A stretch of DNA of 22,136 bases from CAMAUF01 sp046152925 (GTDB taxonomy: Bacteria > Chloroflexota > Dehalococcoidia > Tepidiformales > Tepidiformaceae), in assembly GCA_046152925.1 (NCBI GenBank), contig JBJXFX010000157.1, positions 1-22,136 on the forward strand. Reading direction: 5' to 3'. The notes beneath the pieces were generated by a model. It saw only the letters and a program-made list of their open reading frames with translations, ran no database searches and was not told where the DNA came from. Of the stretch, positions 6,831 through 14,646 are shown piece by piece (position 1 is the first letter of the stretch; the number at the start of each line of letters is the position of its first letter). Made by a program: the position numbers and the translations under genes.

Positions 6831-7336
6831 GCGACCCGTATCCATCTTCGAGCGGCGGCACGGCCGTCGCTGCCCCTCCGCTGACCACCGGCGCCGACGG
6901 CGACTACTACCTCCCGGCCGGCCTCCCGCAACCGGCGCCTTCGCCCGAGGGCCTGGGGGCCGAGTTCTGGGACGGCGTCCGCCGCCACGAACTGCTCGTG
7001 CAGTACTGCAAGGCCTGCGGCGTTTGCCAGTTTGGCCCCGAGTACATCTGCAACGAGTGCCTGAGCTGGGACCTGGGCTATAAGCCAGTCTCCGGCCGCG
7101 GCCGCATCTACAGCTGGGAGCGGGCCTGGTACCCGGTGCACCCGGCGCTCAAGGATGCGCTCCCGTACATCACTGTGCTCGTCGAGCTGCCGGACGCGAA
7201 CAACGTCCGCATGGTCGGCAACCTGCTCGGCGACCGCCACCAAGACGTCGTCATTGGCAGTGAGGTCGAGGCCGTCTTCGAAGACCACAACGACGCGAAG
7301 TCGCCGTACACGCTCGTCCAGTGGCGGGTGGTGTAG
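6827..7336 (+). CDS. DUF35 Zn-ribbon/OB-fold protein (ChsH2-like partner)
   Basis: A 169-residue DUF35 protein. Residues 44-60 form the typical leading helix (AEFWDGVRRHELLVQYC). A rubredoxin-like zinc ribbon follows with C61, C64, C75 and C78 (an extra Cys is at 67). An OB-fold comes next, with GRGRIYSWERAW and later VGSEVEAVFED-type strands ending in VQWRVV. DUF35 proteins bind acyl-CoA and form obligate complexes with thiolase-like partners, as in ChsH2-Ltp2. The start overlaps the thiolase stop in ATGA, so the two are translationally coupled and probably form one complex. The first 40 residues are Gly/Pro/Ser-rich and probably disordered. It ends two bases from the convergent polyprenyl synthase stop. 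Confidence 0.88.
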   Translation: MSDPYPSSSGGTAVAAPPLTTGADGDYYLPAGLPQPAPSPEGLGAEFWDGVRRHELLVQYCKACGVCQFGPEYICNECLSWDLGYKPVSGRGRIYSWERAWYPVHPALKDALPYITVLVELPDANNVRMVGNLLGDRHQDVVIGSEVEAVFEDHNDAKSPYTLVQWRVV

Positions 7337-7338
7337 GC

Positions 7339-8352
7339 TCAGAAGTCGCGGTTGCAGAAGTACTCACCGACGGCCCGGAGGTCCTCCCGGGCCGTTGGCG
7401 TCAGTTCGAGGCCGGCGATCAGGGCGTCGGCCTCCATCGCGCAGCGGCGTGCGGTCTCGCGGCAGACCCCGTCGGCGCCGCAGGCCTCCATCGCGGCCAT
7501 GATCGCCGCGAGATCCTCAGCCTGCCGATCCGCGGCGAAGGCATCGCGGATCACGCGCGCTGCTGAGGGGTCGTTCAGCGCGAAGGTCACCGGGAGCGAC
7601 TTCTTTTTGCGGAGGATGTCGTAGCCCACGGGCTTCCCCGTCTCCGTGCCCCAGATGCCGAGCCAGTCGTCCACCGCCTGGAAGGCGAGGCCGAGCTTGC
7701 GGCCCCAAGCGCCGAGGATGGCGGCATCCTCGTGGCTCGCCCCGCCGAGGGTGGCCCCGATCTCGAGTGACGCCCCAAGGAGGACGCCGGTCTTGCCCTC
7801 CGCCATCGTCAGGTAGTCCTCGACGCTGAGCGTGTCCCGTTTCTCGAAGGCGAGGTCGGTCCACTGCCCGCGGATCATCCCTTCGACGGCGGCGACGAGC
7901 ACGGAGACCGCCCGGACGCGCCGGTCGGCGCCGGCCTGGCCTTCGGTCAGGGCCTGAAAGGCGCGCGTGAAGATGAAGTCGCCGAGGTTGATCGCTTGGC
8001 CCTCGCCCCAGACGGTGTAGGCCGTGGGGCGGTTGTGGCGGACGTCGTCGCGGTCCTGGATCTCGTCGTGGACGAGCGAGAAGTTGTGGATCAGCTCGAT
8101 CGCGACGGCTCCCGGCATCGCGTCGCCGGTGGTGCCCCCGAAGGCGGTTGCGGCGACCAGGGCGAGCGCGGGCCGGATGCGCTTGCCGCCGCTCTCCATC
8201 GGGCGGCCGTCAACGTCTTCCCAGCCCATGACGTAGCGGGCGGCCACCGTCACGGCGGTGCCGTCTGGGGCGAGCGCAGCCTGCAGCGCACCTTCGACCG
8301 CATCACGATGCTGCGCGATGACCCGCGGGAGGGACGAAGAGAGCGAGGGCAT
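7339..8352 (-). CDS. Polyprenyl (geranylgeranyl-type) diphosphate synthase
   Basis: A 337-residue trans-isoprenyl diphosphate synthase, which condenses isopentenyl diphosphate with allylic diphosphates to make C15-C20 or longer chains for carotenoids, quinones or lipids. Visible motifs are ESGGKRIRP (IPP-binding, 53-61), the first Asp-rich motif HDEIQDRDD with D96 and D100, NRPT, the lysine-containing EGKTGVLL, and the second Asp-rich motif FQAVDDWLGIWG (D228, D229), where the last Asp is Gly as in several bacterial enzymes. Product length cannot be assigned with confidence. ATG 8352 is preceded by GGAG. It lies 45 bp downstream of the cobalamin adenosyltransferase on the same strand and is likely co-transcribed with it. 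Confidence 0.9.
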   Translation of the reverse strand: MPSLSSSLPRVIAQHRDAVEGALQAALAPDGTAVTVAARYVMGWEDVDGRPMESGGKRIRPALALVAATAFGGTTGDAMPGAVAIELIHNFSLVHDEIQDRDDVRHNRPTAYTVWGEGQAINLGDFIFTRAFQALTEGQAGADRRVRAVSVLVAAVEGMIRGQWTDLAFEKRDTLSVEDYLTMAEGKTGVLLGASLEIGATLGGASHEDAAILGAWGRKLGLAFQAVDDWLGIWGTETGKPVGYDILRKKKSLPVTFALNDPSAARVIRDAFAADRQAEDLAAIMAAMEACGADGVCRETARRCAMEADALIAGLELTPTAREDLRAVGEYFCNRDF

Positions 8353-8397
8353 CGGCGCGCTCCGGGATCGAATGGGTGCCAGTGTAGGGCAGACGCC

Positions 8398-8964
8398 TTA
8401 GTACCCGCGGCTGTCCCAGAGGATGTCGCCCGATCCAGCGAGCTTGGCGTGGTAGCGCGCCGCCACAAAGAGGAGGTCGCTCAGCCGGTTGAGGTAGGGC
8501 ACCACGTGCTCGCCGACCGGCTCCTCGCGCGAGAGGGCGATGGTCAGCCGCTCCGCCCGGCGGCACACGGTCCTCGCGACGTGGAGCTGGGCTGCGACGG
8601 GCTCGCCGCCGGGGAGGATGAAGCTCTTGAGCGGCTCGAGGTCATCGTTCCAGGCATCGATCCAGCCCTCGAGCTGGTCGACGTGGCGTTGCTCGATCCC
8701 GGGCACCTTGAACCGCAGCTTGTCCTCTTCGAGGATGCAGAGGTCGCTGCCGACGTTGAAGAGGACCTGCTGGATGACGAAGAACTGGGGCCGCATCGCC
8801 TCATGCATGCCGGCGGCGACGGCGACGCCCACGACGCTGTTGAGTTCGTCGACGGTGCCGTAGGCCTCGATCCGCAAAGAATCCTTGGCGACGCGCTGGC
8901 CGCCGCCCAAAGCGGTCGTCCCGTCGTCGCCGGCCCGCGTATAGACCCTGTTGATGTGGACCAT
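8398..8964 (-). CDS. PduO-type cob(I)alamin adenosyltransferase
   Basis: A 188-residue ATP:corrinoid adenosyltransferase that makes adenosylcobalamin from cob(I)alamin and ATP. The N-terminal ATP-binding motif TRAGDDGTTALGGGQRVAKD is followed by RIEAYGTVDELNS. Further on are FILPGGEPVAAQLHVARTVCRRAER, with the catalytic-region Arg/Glu, and the closing helix YLNRLSDLLFVAARY. Length and motif order are standard for the trimeric PduO/MMAB family. There is no strong ribosome site before ATG 8964. In this window its product is the cofactor expected for the CarH-like regulator at 2396-3253, and it sits upstream of a polyprenyl synthase. A functional link is attractive but unproven, because AdoCbl also serves mutases elsewhere in the genome. 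Confidence 0.93.
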   Translation of the reverse strand: MVHINRVYTRAGDDGTTALGGGQRVAKDSLRIEAYGTVDELNSVVGVAVAAGMHEAMRPQFFVIQQVLFNVGSDLCILEEDKLRFKVPGIEQRHVDQLEGWIDAWNDDLEPLKSFILPGGEPVAAQLHVARTVCRRAERLTIALSREEPVGEHVVPYLNRLSDLLFVAARYHAKLAGSGDILWDSRGY

Positions 8965-9039
8965 GGGATGAGGGTAGGGCCGCGGCGGGCTATCCGCGAC
9001 GCGCCGTGCGCACCCTCGCGGCGGCTCAGGCGACCGTGC

Positions 9040-9466
9040 TCATAGCCGGGAGTAGAGCACTCGGTCATGTTCCGAGGCTGGCGGAATCGCGCGAAGTTCG
9101 TCGTCCGCGACCGCCGCCATGAAGCTGTCCATTCGAGCGAGGAACGAATGCCGCTGCACGCGGTGATGCTCCGAGGCCGGGGGAATGGCGCGGAGTTCGG
9201 ACTCGGGGACGTCGGCGATCAGTTGCCCCACCCATCGCAGGAACGGGTGCTGGAGATCGTCAGATGGTTCGCCGGCCTCGGGCGGCTTGGGGTCGCCCCA
9301 GTTCTTGAATGCGGGGCTTGAGTCGTTTGTACGGCGGGAGGACCGGGAGATCGACCGCAGCGACGCTCAAGCTCTCGCCCGGATCACACGCGAACGCGAG
9401 CAGGTGCTCGGCTTCGGATTCGCTCATCGCAGCGACGCGTTCGAGTAGGGCTTGTTTCGCGGACAT
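9040..9466 (-). pseudogene. Frameshifted small gene with internal 33-residue repeat
   Basis: The first part (from ATG 9466) begins MSAKQALLERVAAMSESEAE, a short helical start like small antitoxin-type proteins, and runs to 9260. A second frame, open from 9366 to the stop at 9040, looks coding from about 9310 onward: FKNWGDPKPPEAGEPSDD, then LQHPFLRWVGQL. The two frames overlap and probably form one protein of about 140 residues disrupted by a single indel between 9370 and about 9305, or by a sequencing error. The second part contains LRAIPPASEH twice, 33 residues apart (HHRVQRHSF after one copy, HDRVLYSRL after the other), which is a recent tandem duplication. No function is assigned. It lies upstream of the adenosyltransferase on the same strand. 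Confidence 0.5.
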
Positions 9467-9523
9467 GGGACCAGCGTAGGCTGGCCGCCGACCGTCTTGC
9501 AGCAGTCCCGGCCCATTCGCCGA

Positions 9524-9721
9524 TTATGACCCCGAGAACGGTGTGCCCACGACGCCGACGGCCAATTCGGCCCAGACGGCGGCGACCAGCACCGCGACCC
9601 CGGCTACCGACGCCAGCCGCGCGCGTGCCGGCCGGACCCAGCGGACGGCCGCACCCAGGAGCAGGGCGGCGAGCAGGACCAGGGCCGCCGCCACCACGAA
9701 GTCTCCAGTGCTCCACGCCAC
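9524..9721 (-). CDS. Small two-helix membrane protein
   Basis: A 65-residue protein starting at GTG 9721, with AGGAGAGG about nine bases upstream. It begins VAWSTGDFVVAAALVLLAALLLG (first membrane helix) and, after a short basic loop (RWVRPARAR), has a second helix up to VWAELAVGVVGT. The layout fits a widespread family of small uncharacterised inner-membrane proteins with a conserved DFVVAA start and an AVGVVG end. The frame stays open upstream to 9907, but that part is poor coding sequence and was excluded. No function is known. It sits between the frameshifted gene and the divergent Cys-rich gene. Confidence 0.7.
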   Translation of the reverse strand: MAWSTGDFVVAAALVLLAALLLGAAVRWVRPARARLASVAGVAVLVAAVWAELAVGVVGTPFSGS

Positions 9722-9881
9722 GTCGCCACCTCTCCTCGGCCGCTTCTTAAGCTCGACTCTACCGGGGCCGCGATGGCGGTCGCAACGGTCAGCAAAGACG
9801 ACGGCAAGACGGTCGCGCCCGGCCGCGCTGTACCGTCTACCCCGCGTCTCGGCGACAATTGCGGCTTCTGGAGGGATCGAG

Positions 9882-10112
9882 ATGGCGAACGCGGCCACCA
9901 CCTGCATCCGCTGCTACGCGGCGTTCGAAGGGAAGCCCTACCTGATGGCGAACCGGCCGTACTGCTGCCAGAGTTGCTCAGTGGGCTCGGCCTGCGAACA
10001 CCAGGGCGTGCGGCGCGGGACCAACGTGCGCCGCTACGACTCGATGTTCGACCGCTTCCGCCAGACCGCGCGCCACCAGACGCCGTGGGACACCGACCGG
10101 GTGAAGCGCTGA
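9882..10112 (+). CDS. Small Cys-rich putative zinc-binding protein
   Basis: A 76-residue protein starting at ATG 9882, six bases after a strong GGAGGG. It has C8-x2-C11, then C28-C29-x2-C32 and C38 followed by H40, enough ligands for one zinc ribbon or two small sites. The C-terminal half is basic and hydrophilic (RRGTNVRRYDSMFDRFRQ). I do not recognise the family. The stop overlaps the next start by one base (TGATG), so it is translationally coupled to the MaoC-like gene. It might serve as a small partner or metal-binding accessory of that enzyme, but this rests only on position. Confidence 0.75.
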   Translation: MANAATTCIRCYAAFEGKPYLMANRPYCCQSCSVGSACEHQGVRRGTNVRRYDSMFDRFRQTARHQTPWDTDRVKR

Positions 10113-10945
10113 TGTCCGCCGAACTCCGCGTGGGCCAGACACTGCCGGCGTACCAGGTGCGAGCGTACAACGGCGCCGCACAGTCCGAGAACAAGATCCA
10201 CGATGACGCGGTCGCGAGGGAGTACGGCTTCGCCGGCGGCTTGGTCCCCGGCGTCACCGTCCACGCGTACATGACACAGCCCGCCATCGAGGCGTTCGGC
10301 CTCGCATGGCTCGAACGCGGCTCGATGTCGTCGCGCTTCCTGAAGCCCGTCTACGAGGGCGAACTCGTCACGGTGGAGGCGGCGGTTACATCGGTGGGCG
10401 ATGGCGATGTCACGATGTCGCTCGTGGCGAAGAACCCGGCCGGTGTCGAATGCGGCGTGGGCAGTGCGACTCTGCACGGGTCGCCGGGCGCAGCGGTTGA
10501 CCTGCGCGACTTCCCGGAGGCGCCGCTCCCGGCCCAGCGGCCCGTTGCCGCCGAGGGCGTGTTCGCCGGCCTGGATATCCTCGGCTCGCTCCGGGAACCG
10601 GCTGAGAGCGGCCGCTGGGAGAAGTACCTCGCGGAGACGAGCGACCCAGATCCGCGCTTCCGCGGGCCCGGTGCTGTGGCGCATCCGGGCTACTTGCTGC
10701 GCTTCGCCAACACGATCTTGGTCCAGAACGTGCTCCTCGGGCCCTGGATCCACGTCTCGAGCGAAGTCCAGCAGCTTGGGCTGGCGCAATTGGGCGAGGA
10801 CCTGACGACGCGCGGTCGCGTCTTGGGCACCTTCGAGCGCAAGGGCCACAAGTTCGTGGAATTGGACGTTGCCGTGGCATCCGGCTCCCGGCCGGTGATG
10901 CGCGTCCACCACACCGCGATTTACGACCCCCGCAAGGGCCGTTGA
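10112..10945 (+). CDS. MaoC-like hot-dog fold protein (acyl-CoA hydratase family)
   Basis: A 277-residue double hot-dog protein. The N-terminal hot dog carries YNGAAQSENKIHDDAVAREYGFAGG split across residues 19-43 and GGLVPGVTVHAYMTQP, the standard dehydratase/MaoC layout in which N/D and H residues of the SENKIHDD segment and the central helix build the active site. A second half (about 190-277) has another beta-rich hot-dog pattern ending MRVHHTAIYDP. Family members hydrate enoyl-CoAs or bind acyl-CoA. Substrate is not predictable, but the surrounding SDR, thiolase/DUF35 and FMN dehydrogenase genes suggest catabolism of CoA-bound acids. ATG 10112 overlaps the upstream stop. Confidence 0.82.
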   Translation: MSAELRVGQTLPAYQVRAYNGAAQSENKIHDDAVAREYGFAGGLVPGVTVHAYMTQPAIEAFGLAWLERGSMSSRFLKPVYEGELVTVEAAVTSVGDGDVTMSLVAKNPAGVECGVGSATLHGSPGAAVDLRDFPEAPLPAQRPVAAEGVFAGLDILGSLREPAESGRWEKYLAETSDPDPRFRGPGAVAHPGYLLRFANTILVQNVLLGPWIHVSSEVQQLGLAQLGEDLTTRGRVLGTFERKGHKFVELDVAVASGSRPVMRVHHTAIYDPRKGR

Positions 10946-10950
10946 GCAGC

Positions 10951-11015
10951 GCCGGAGTATCAGGGTGACCGGACACCCCGATACTCCCGATACACCGACA
11001 CTCCCATACTCCGGC
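10951..11015. repeat. Intergenic 8-9 bp degenerate repeats with terminal inverted repeat
   Basis: Between the MaoC-like gene and the SDR, variants of CGATACTCC, CGATACAC, CGACACTCC, CATACTCC and GGCACTC follow one another. The tract is bounded by a perfect 10-bp inverted repeat (10951-10960 GCCGGAGTAT with 11006-11015). It could fold as a long hairpin acting as a partial terminator, or be a mini-repeat expansion. Confidence 0.65.
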
Positions 11016-11035
11016 ACTCTCGACAGGGGTAGCAG

Positions 11036-11824
11036 ATGGACCTGGGAATCCGCGGCAAGAAGGCAATCGTCAACGGCGGGAGCGCCGGGCTGGGACGCGG
11101 CAGCGCGCTGGCGCTCGCCCGCGAGGGCGTCGAACTCGTGATTTCGGCGCGCGGCGAAGAGCGCCTTCGCCAGACTTGCGACGAGATCGCGAAGGAGACC
11201 GGGGTCAAAGTGACGCCGGTGGTAGCGGACCACAGCACCGCCGAGGGCCGCGCCCGTATCCTCGAGCAGTGCCCGAATCCGGATGTCCTGGTGTTGACCT
11301 GCTCGCCGCCCCAGGTGACCGGCGACTATCTCGCGATCGAGCCCGAGGACTGGCAGGCGAACCTCGCGGTCACGCTGATCAGCCCGGTCGAGTTCATCCG
11401 GGCGACGATCAGCGGGATGGTGGACCGGCGCTGGGGCCGGATCGTGAACGTGGGCACCGGCGCCGCCAAGTTCCCGACCGAGATCCGGATCCTGTCTGGC
11501 GCGCCGAGGGCGGCGCTCAACAACTACATGGTAGCGGTCGCGAAGAAGGTGGCGCGTCATAACGTTGTGCTGAACAACCTGCTGCCCGGTATGCACCACA
11601 CAGCCGGCATCCTCGACGGCTTCAACGCGCGGGCGGCGGCGGCCGGTACCTCGTATGAAGAGGAGACGCGGAAGTTCGCGCGCGAGTGGCGCATCCCAGC
11701 GGGCGATTTCGGCGATGCGGACGACTTCGGCGCGTTCACGGCGCTGCTCTGCAGCCAACAAGCGCGCTACGTGGTCGGTCAGAGCCTCGCGGTCGACGGG
11801 GGCATCGGCAATTCGACGTTCTGA
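11036..11824 (+). CDS. SDR-family protein with degenerate catalytic site
   Basis: A 262-residue short-chain dehydrogenase/reductase fold, annotated in relatives as 3-oxoacyl-ACP reductase-like. The nucleotide-binding loop is NGGSAGLG (13-20), the GRIVNVGTG strand is present, and the C-terminus closes with VVGQSLAVDGGIGNSTF. The catalytic Tyr-x3-Lys is missing: the aligned segment reads SGAPRAAL, with Ser154 and Arg158 in those positions. The usual NNAG motif reads LTCSPP. A few SDR subgroups share such changes, so the protein may bind NAD(P) but catalyse differently or act as a structural partner. It follows the MaoC-like gene after a 90-bp repeat-containing gap. The start at ATG 11036 has only a modest purine stretch (AGGGG) upstream. 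Confidence 0.82.
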   Translation: MDLGIRGKKAIVNGGSAGLGRGSALALAREGVELVISARGEERLRQTCDEIAKETGVKVTPVVADHSTAEGRARILEQCPNPDVLVLTCSPPQVTGDYLAIEPEDWQANLAVTLISPVEFIRATISGMVDRRWGRIVNVGTGAAKFPTEIRILSGAPRAALNNYMVAVAKKVARHNVVLNNLLPGMHHTAGILDGFNARAAAAGTSYEEETRKFAREWRIPAGDFGDADDFGAFTALLCSQQARYVVGQSLAVDGGIGNSTF

Positions 11825-11894
11825 GGCTCGATCCGGGTAGCCACAACAATTGCGGACCCGCTGGCTGGCGCGCGCGGCTAGTCCGGCCCGTGCG

Positions 11895-13628
11895 TCATTG
11901 CGAGAATGAGGTCTTCTTCCGGGCGAGGACGACGCACGTGGCGGCCAGGAAGAGCGCGGTCATGCCCGCCATCACCAGCCAATCGACCGCGACGCCGCCG
12001 CTGAAGGTGTCTTCGTACTGGGCGAGCAGCGGCGGGCCGAGCGGCGAGGTGCCTTCCGCGAACAAACGGTTCAGGTCGATGCTCTTGCCGAGCGCATCGA
12101 AGGCCCATCGGTCGCTCATCGCGAAGCTCATCACCTCGCCCACGGGTGCCATCAGCGGCACCGGCAGGATCGCCCCCGAGAACAGCACCTGCGGGAAGCA
12201 GAGCATCGGCAGCACGAGCGTCGCCTGTTCGGGTCGCGAGACGGCGGCCGAGGCGAGCAATCCGAGCGCGATCGCGGCGAGGCCATCGAGCAGCAGCGTG
12301 ATCGTCACGGGGATGTAGACATCGACGAAACCACCGGCGGGCAGGCGGTCCAACCCCCGCAGGACCGCCACCATGAGGACGACCACAACGACGATCAGCG
12401 GCACCAGGACCGCCATCTTCGAAACCACGTACGGTCCGACTCGCAGGTTCACCAGCCGTTCGCGGTGGTATATGGAGAACTCGGTGCAGATCTGCAAGAG
12501 GCCGTAGGTCAGCCCGAAAAAGAAGCCACCGAACGCGACCCAGAACAGGATCATCACCGCCGCTTGTGGGCTAGGGTCGGCGAGTTCGAAGGCGCCGGGC
12601 CGGAAGAGGATGGCGAACATCGCGATGACCATCGCCGGCGCACCCGCCAGGATCGCCAAGGTGAGGCGGTTCCGGAGCAGGATTTCGAAGTTGCGATGTG
12701 TGAGTACGACCGTTTGCTGGATGAGGCCCGTGCGCGCCCGGGCTCGGGGCGAAGGCTGCTGCGCCGGGGCGGCCGGCTCCTGGTACTGTGGCGACTCGCG
12801 GAAGGCCGCCGACCACTGGGCCGGTGAGGCCTCCGAGTTCAACTTCGCGTAGACGGCCTCGAAGCTGGCGGCCTGGAAGTACTCCAGCGCCGCCTCGGGC
12901 GACCCGTGAAACGCGAGATGGCCTCCCCGCGCAAGGAAGATGACGCGGTCGCAGCCGGCGATATCCGCGGGCGCGTGGGTGGTGACGATGACGGTGCTGC
13001 CGCGGGAGGTGAGGCGCTTCAGCTGGCGCATCATGTCCTGGCCGGTCGCCGGGTCGAGGCCCGAGGTCGGCTCATCGAGGAAGAAGACACCGGGGTCGGT
13101 GAGCAGTTCGGCGCCGATACTGGTGCGCTTGCGCTGGCCGCCGCTGAGGGACGAGACCTTCTGGGTCGCGTGGCCGGAGAGCCCGAGGACGGCCATCGCC
13201 CGTTCTACACGCTCCTTCCGCTCGTACGCGTCCATCGCGGCCAGGCGCATCCGGGCGGCGAAGTGCAACGTGCGCTCGACCGTGAGTTCGCGGTGGACGA
13301 TGTCGTCCTGAGGGACGTAGCCGAAGAGCGTGCGGTAGTTCGTCAGGTTGGCCGCGAGGTCGCCGCCGTTGTAACGGATCATGCCCGCGCCGACGGGGCG
13401 CACGCCCGCGAGGCAGTTCAGAAGCGTGGTCTTGCCGGCGCCGCTGCCGCCCACGATCGCGACCAGTTCGCCGGGTTCCAAGACGAAGCTGAGGTCGTTG
13501 AGCAGCGTCTGCTTGCGGCCCCGCGACCGGTCGATTTCGACGGCGAGGCCGCGGACCTCGATCCGGACGGGCGCGGTCAGTTCGGGTATTTCCGCGGATG
13601 CGCCGCGAGCCAAGGTCATCGTTGCCAT
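11895..13628 (-). CDS. ABCG/White-type ABC half-transporter (ATPase-permease fusion)
   Basis: A 577-residue protein with an N-terminal ATPase and C-terminal ABC2-type membrane domain, the reverse order typical of the ABCG/White group. ATPase motifs are Walker A GGSGAGKTT (60-68), signature LSGGQRKR (161-168), Walker B VFFLDEPTSGLD (181-192) and the H-loop His218. After a Pro/Ala/Arg linker (about 285-315), six hydrophobic segments are visible between about 335 and 570. It should dimerise and export a lipid or small hydrophobic compound; substrate unknown. ATG 13628 is preceded by a strong AGGAGG. It is divergent from the LmbE-type gene and convergent with the SDR. Confidence 0.9.
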   Translation of the reverse strand: MATMTLARGASAEIPELTAPVRIEVRGLAVEIDRSRGRKQTLLNDLSFVLEPGELVAIVGGSGAGKTTLLNCLAGVRPVGAGMIRYNGGDLAANLTNYRTLFGYVPQDDIVHRELTVERTLHFAARMRLAAMDAYERKERVERAMAVLGLSGHATQKVSSLSGGQRKRTSIGAELLTDPGVFFLDEPTSGLDPATGQDMMRQLKRLTSRGSTVIVTTHAPADIAGCDRVIFLARGGHLAFHGSPEAALEYFQAASFEAVYAKLNSEASPAQWSAAFRESPQYQEPAAPAQQPSPRARARTGLIQQTVVLTHRNFEILLRNRLTLAILAGAPAMVIAMFAILFRPGAFELADPSPQAAVMILFWVAFGGFFFGLTYGLLQICTEFSIYHRERLVNLRVGPYVVSKMAVLVPLIVVVVVLMVAVLRGLDRLPAGGFVDVYIPVTITLLLDGLAAIALGLLASAAVSRPEQATLVLPMLCFPQVLFSGAILPVPLMAPVGEVMSFAMSDRWAFDALGKSIDLNRLFAEGTSPLGPPLLAQYEDTFSGGVAVDWLVMAGMTALFLAATCVVLARKKTSFSQ

Positions 13629-13722
13629 CTGGGCCTCCTTGGTGCTGGTCGCCGCTCGGCCGTGATCCTAGCGCCCTTGACCGCGAAGATCGCTGGTATT
13701 CGCTGCGCAAAGTGAGAGTTTG

Positions 13723-14586
13723 ATGAAGCACGTCCGCGTCCTCGCCACCTATGGCCACCCCGACGATGAGGGCCAGGTCACCGGCACCCTTGCACGGTTT
13801 ATTGAACAGGGCGCGCAGGTCACCTTGCTCTGCGCGACGCGGGGCGAGGTCGGCGAGATTTCGAAACCGGAGTACGGCACCGCCGACACCCTCGGCTACG
13901 TGCGGGAGCTCGAGCTGCGCGCGGCCATGGCCCAGATCCGGCTCTGGGACGTGCGCTTTCTGCCGTACCGGGATAGCGGGATGGCGGGCTGGGAGATCAA
14001 CAACGACCCCCGCTCCCTCCACATGGCGCCCGCGGCGACGGTCGTCGGCGAGCTGGTGGCACTCATCCGCGAGGTGCGGCCGCACTTCGTGTTCACCTGG
14101 GACCCGAGCGGCGGGTATGGCCACCCGGACCACATCGCGGTGCACAAGCACACGGTGGCCGCCTTCGATGCGGCGGGCGACCCGGAGGCGTATCCCGACG
14201 CGGGCGCGCCGTGGCAGCCGGAGCGGCTCTTCTGGGGCGCCTTCACGATGAAGCGCTTCGCCGGGATCTTCTTGGAACTCGAGCGCCGTGGCGAACTGCC
14301 GGAGCCGATGGACGCCGAACGCAAGGAGCGGTTCCTCAAGGCCATGGATGAGCCCGACCCGGTGGTCAGCTTCGTGCACGAGACCTTGGACCTGTCCGCG
14401 ATGAAGCGGAACGCGGCGGGCATGCACAAGAGCCAGTTCGGCGAGAACAGCATCTTCGCGCGCATCCCCGAGGACCTGCGCGCGAAGTTCTACGGCGAAG
14501 AGCGCTTCTTCCAGGCCCGCCCGGCCTGGGACGACGGCGCGGAGCCGATCTGGGGAATCGAGGCGTTGGCCGGGTCCGTCCAGTGA
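13723..14586 (+). CDS. LmbE/PIG-L family zinc deacetylase
   Basis: A 287-residue N-acetylglucosaminyl-type deacetylase. The zinc motif GHPDDE (11-16) lies just after the first strand, and the third ligand motif GYGHPDH ends at H137. These enzymes remove acetyl or acyl groups from amino sugars or amides; MshB and Mca of mycothiol metabolism and BshB of bacillithiol synthesis belong here. The length and C-terminal extension are compatible with an Mca/MshB-like role, but no other low-molecular-weight thiol gene is in the window, so the substrate stays open. ATG 13723 was chosen over the adjacent TTG 13720. The upstream region is shared with the divergent ABC transporter. Confidence 0.88.
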   Translation: MKHVRVLATYGHPDDEGQVTGTLARFIEQGAQVTLLCATRGEVGEISKPEYGTADTLGYVRELELRAAMAQIRLWDVRFLPYRDSGMAGWEINNDPRSLHMAPAATVVGELVALIREVRPHFVFTWDPSGGYGHPDHIAVHKHTVAAFDAAGDPEAYPDAGAPWQPERLFWGAFTMKRFAGIFLELERRGELPEPMDAERKERFLKAMDEPDPVVSFVHETLDLSAMKRNAAGMHKSQFGENSIFARIPEDLRAKFYGEERFFQARPAWDDGAEPIWGIEALAGSVQ

Positions 14587-14646
14587 CCGCCGGAAGGTCC
14601 GTCCGCCACCGCCTCGAATTGGTGCCGAGCGGCTAAGTCACCCGGT

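Noticed and set aside
10034..11761. 575-codon minus-strand frame opposite the MaoC-like and SDR genes
   Set aside because: It lies antisense to two genes with clear family motifs, and the protein has no recognisable domain.
13072..14427. 451-codon minus-strand frame spanning the ABC transporter start and the LmbE-type gene
   Set aside because: It crosses a divergent promoter region, and its sequence is explained as a shadow of the two real genes.
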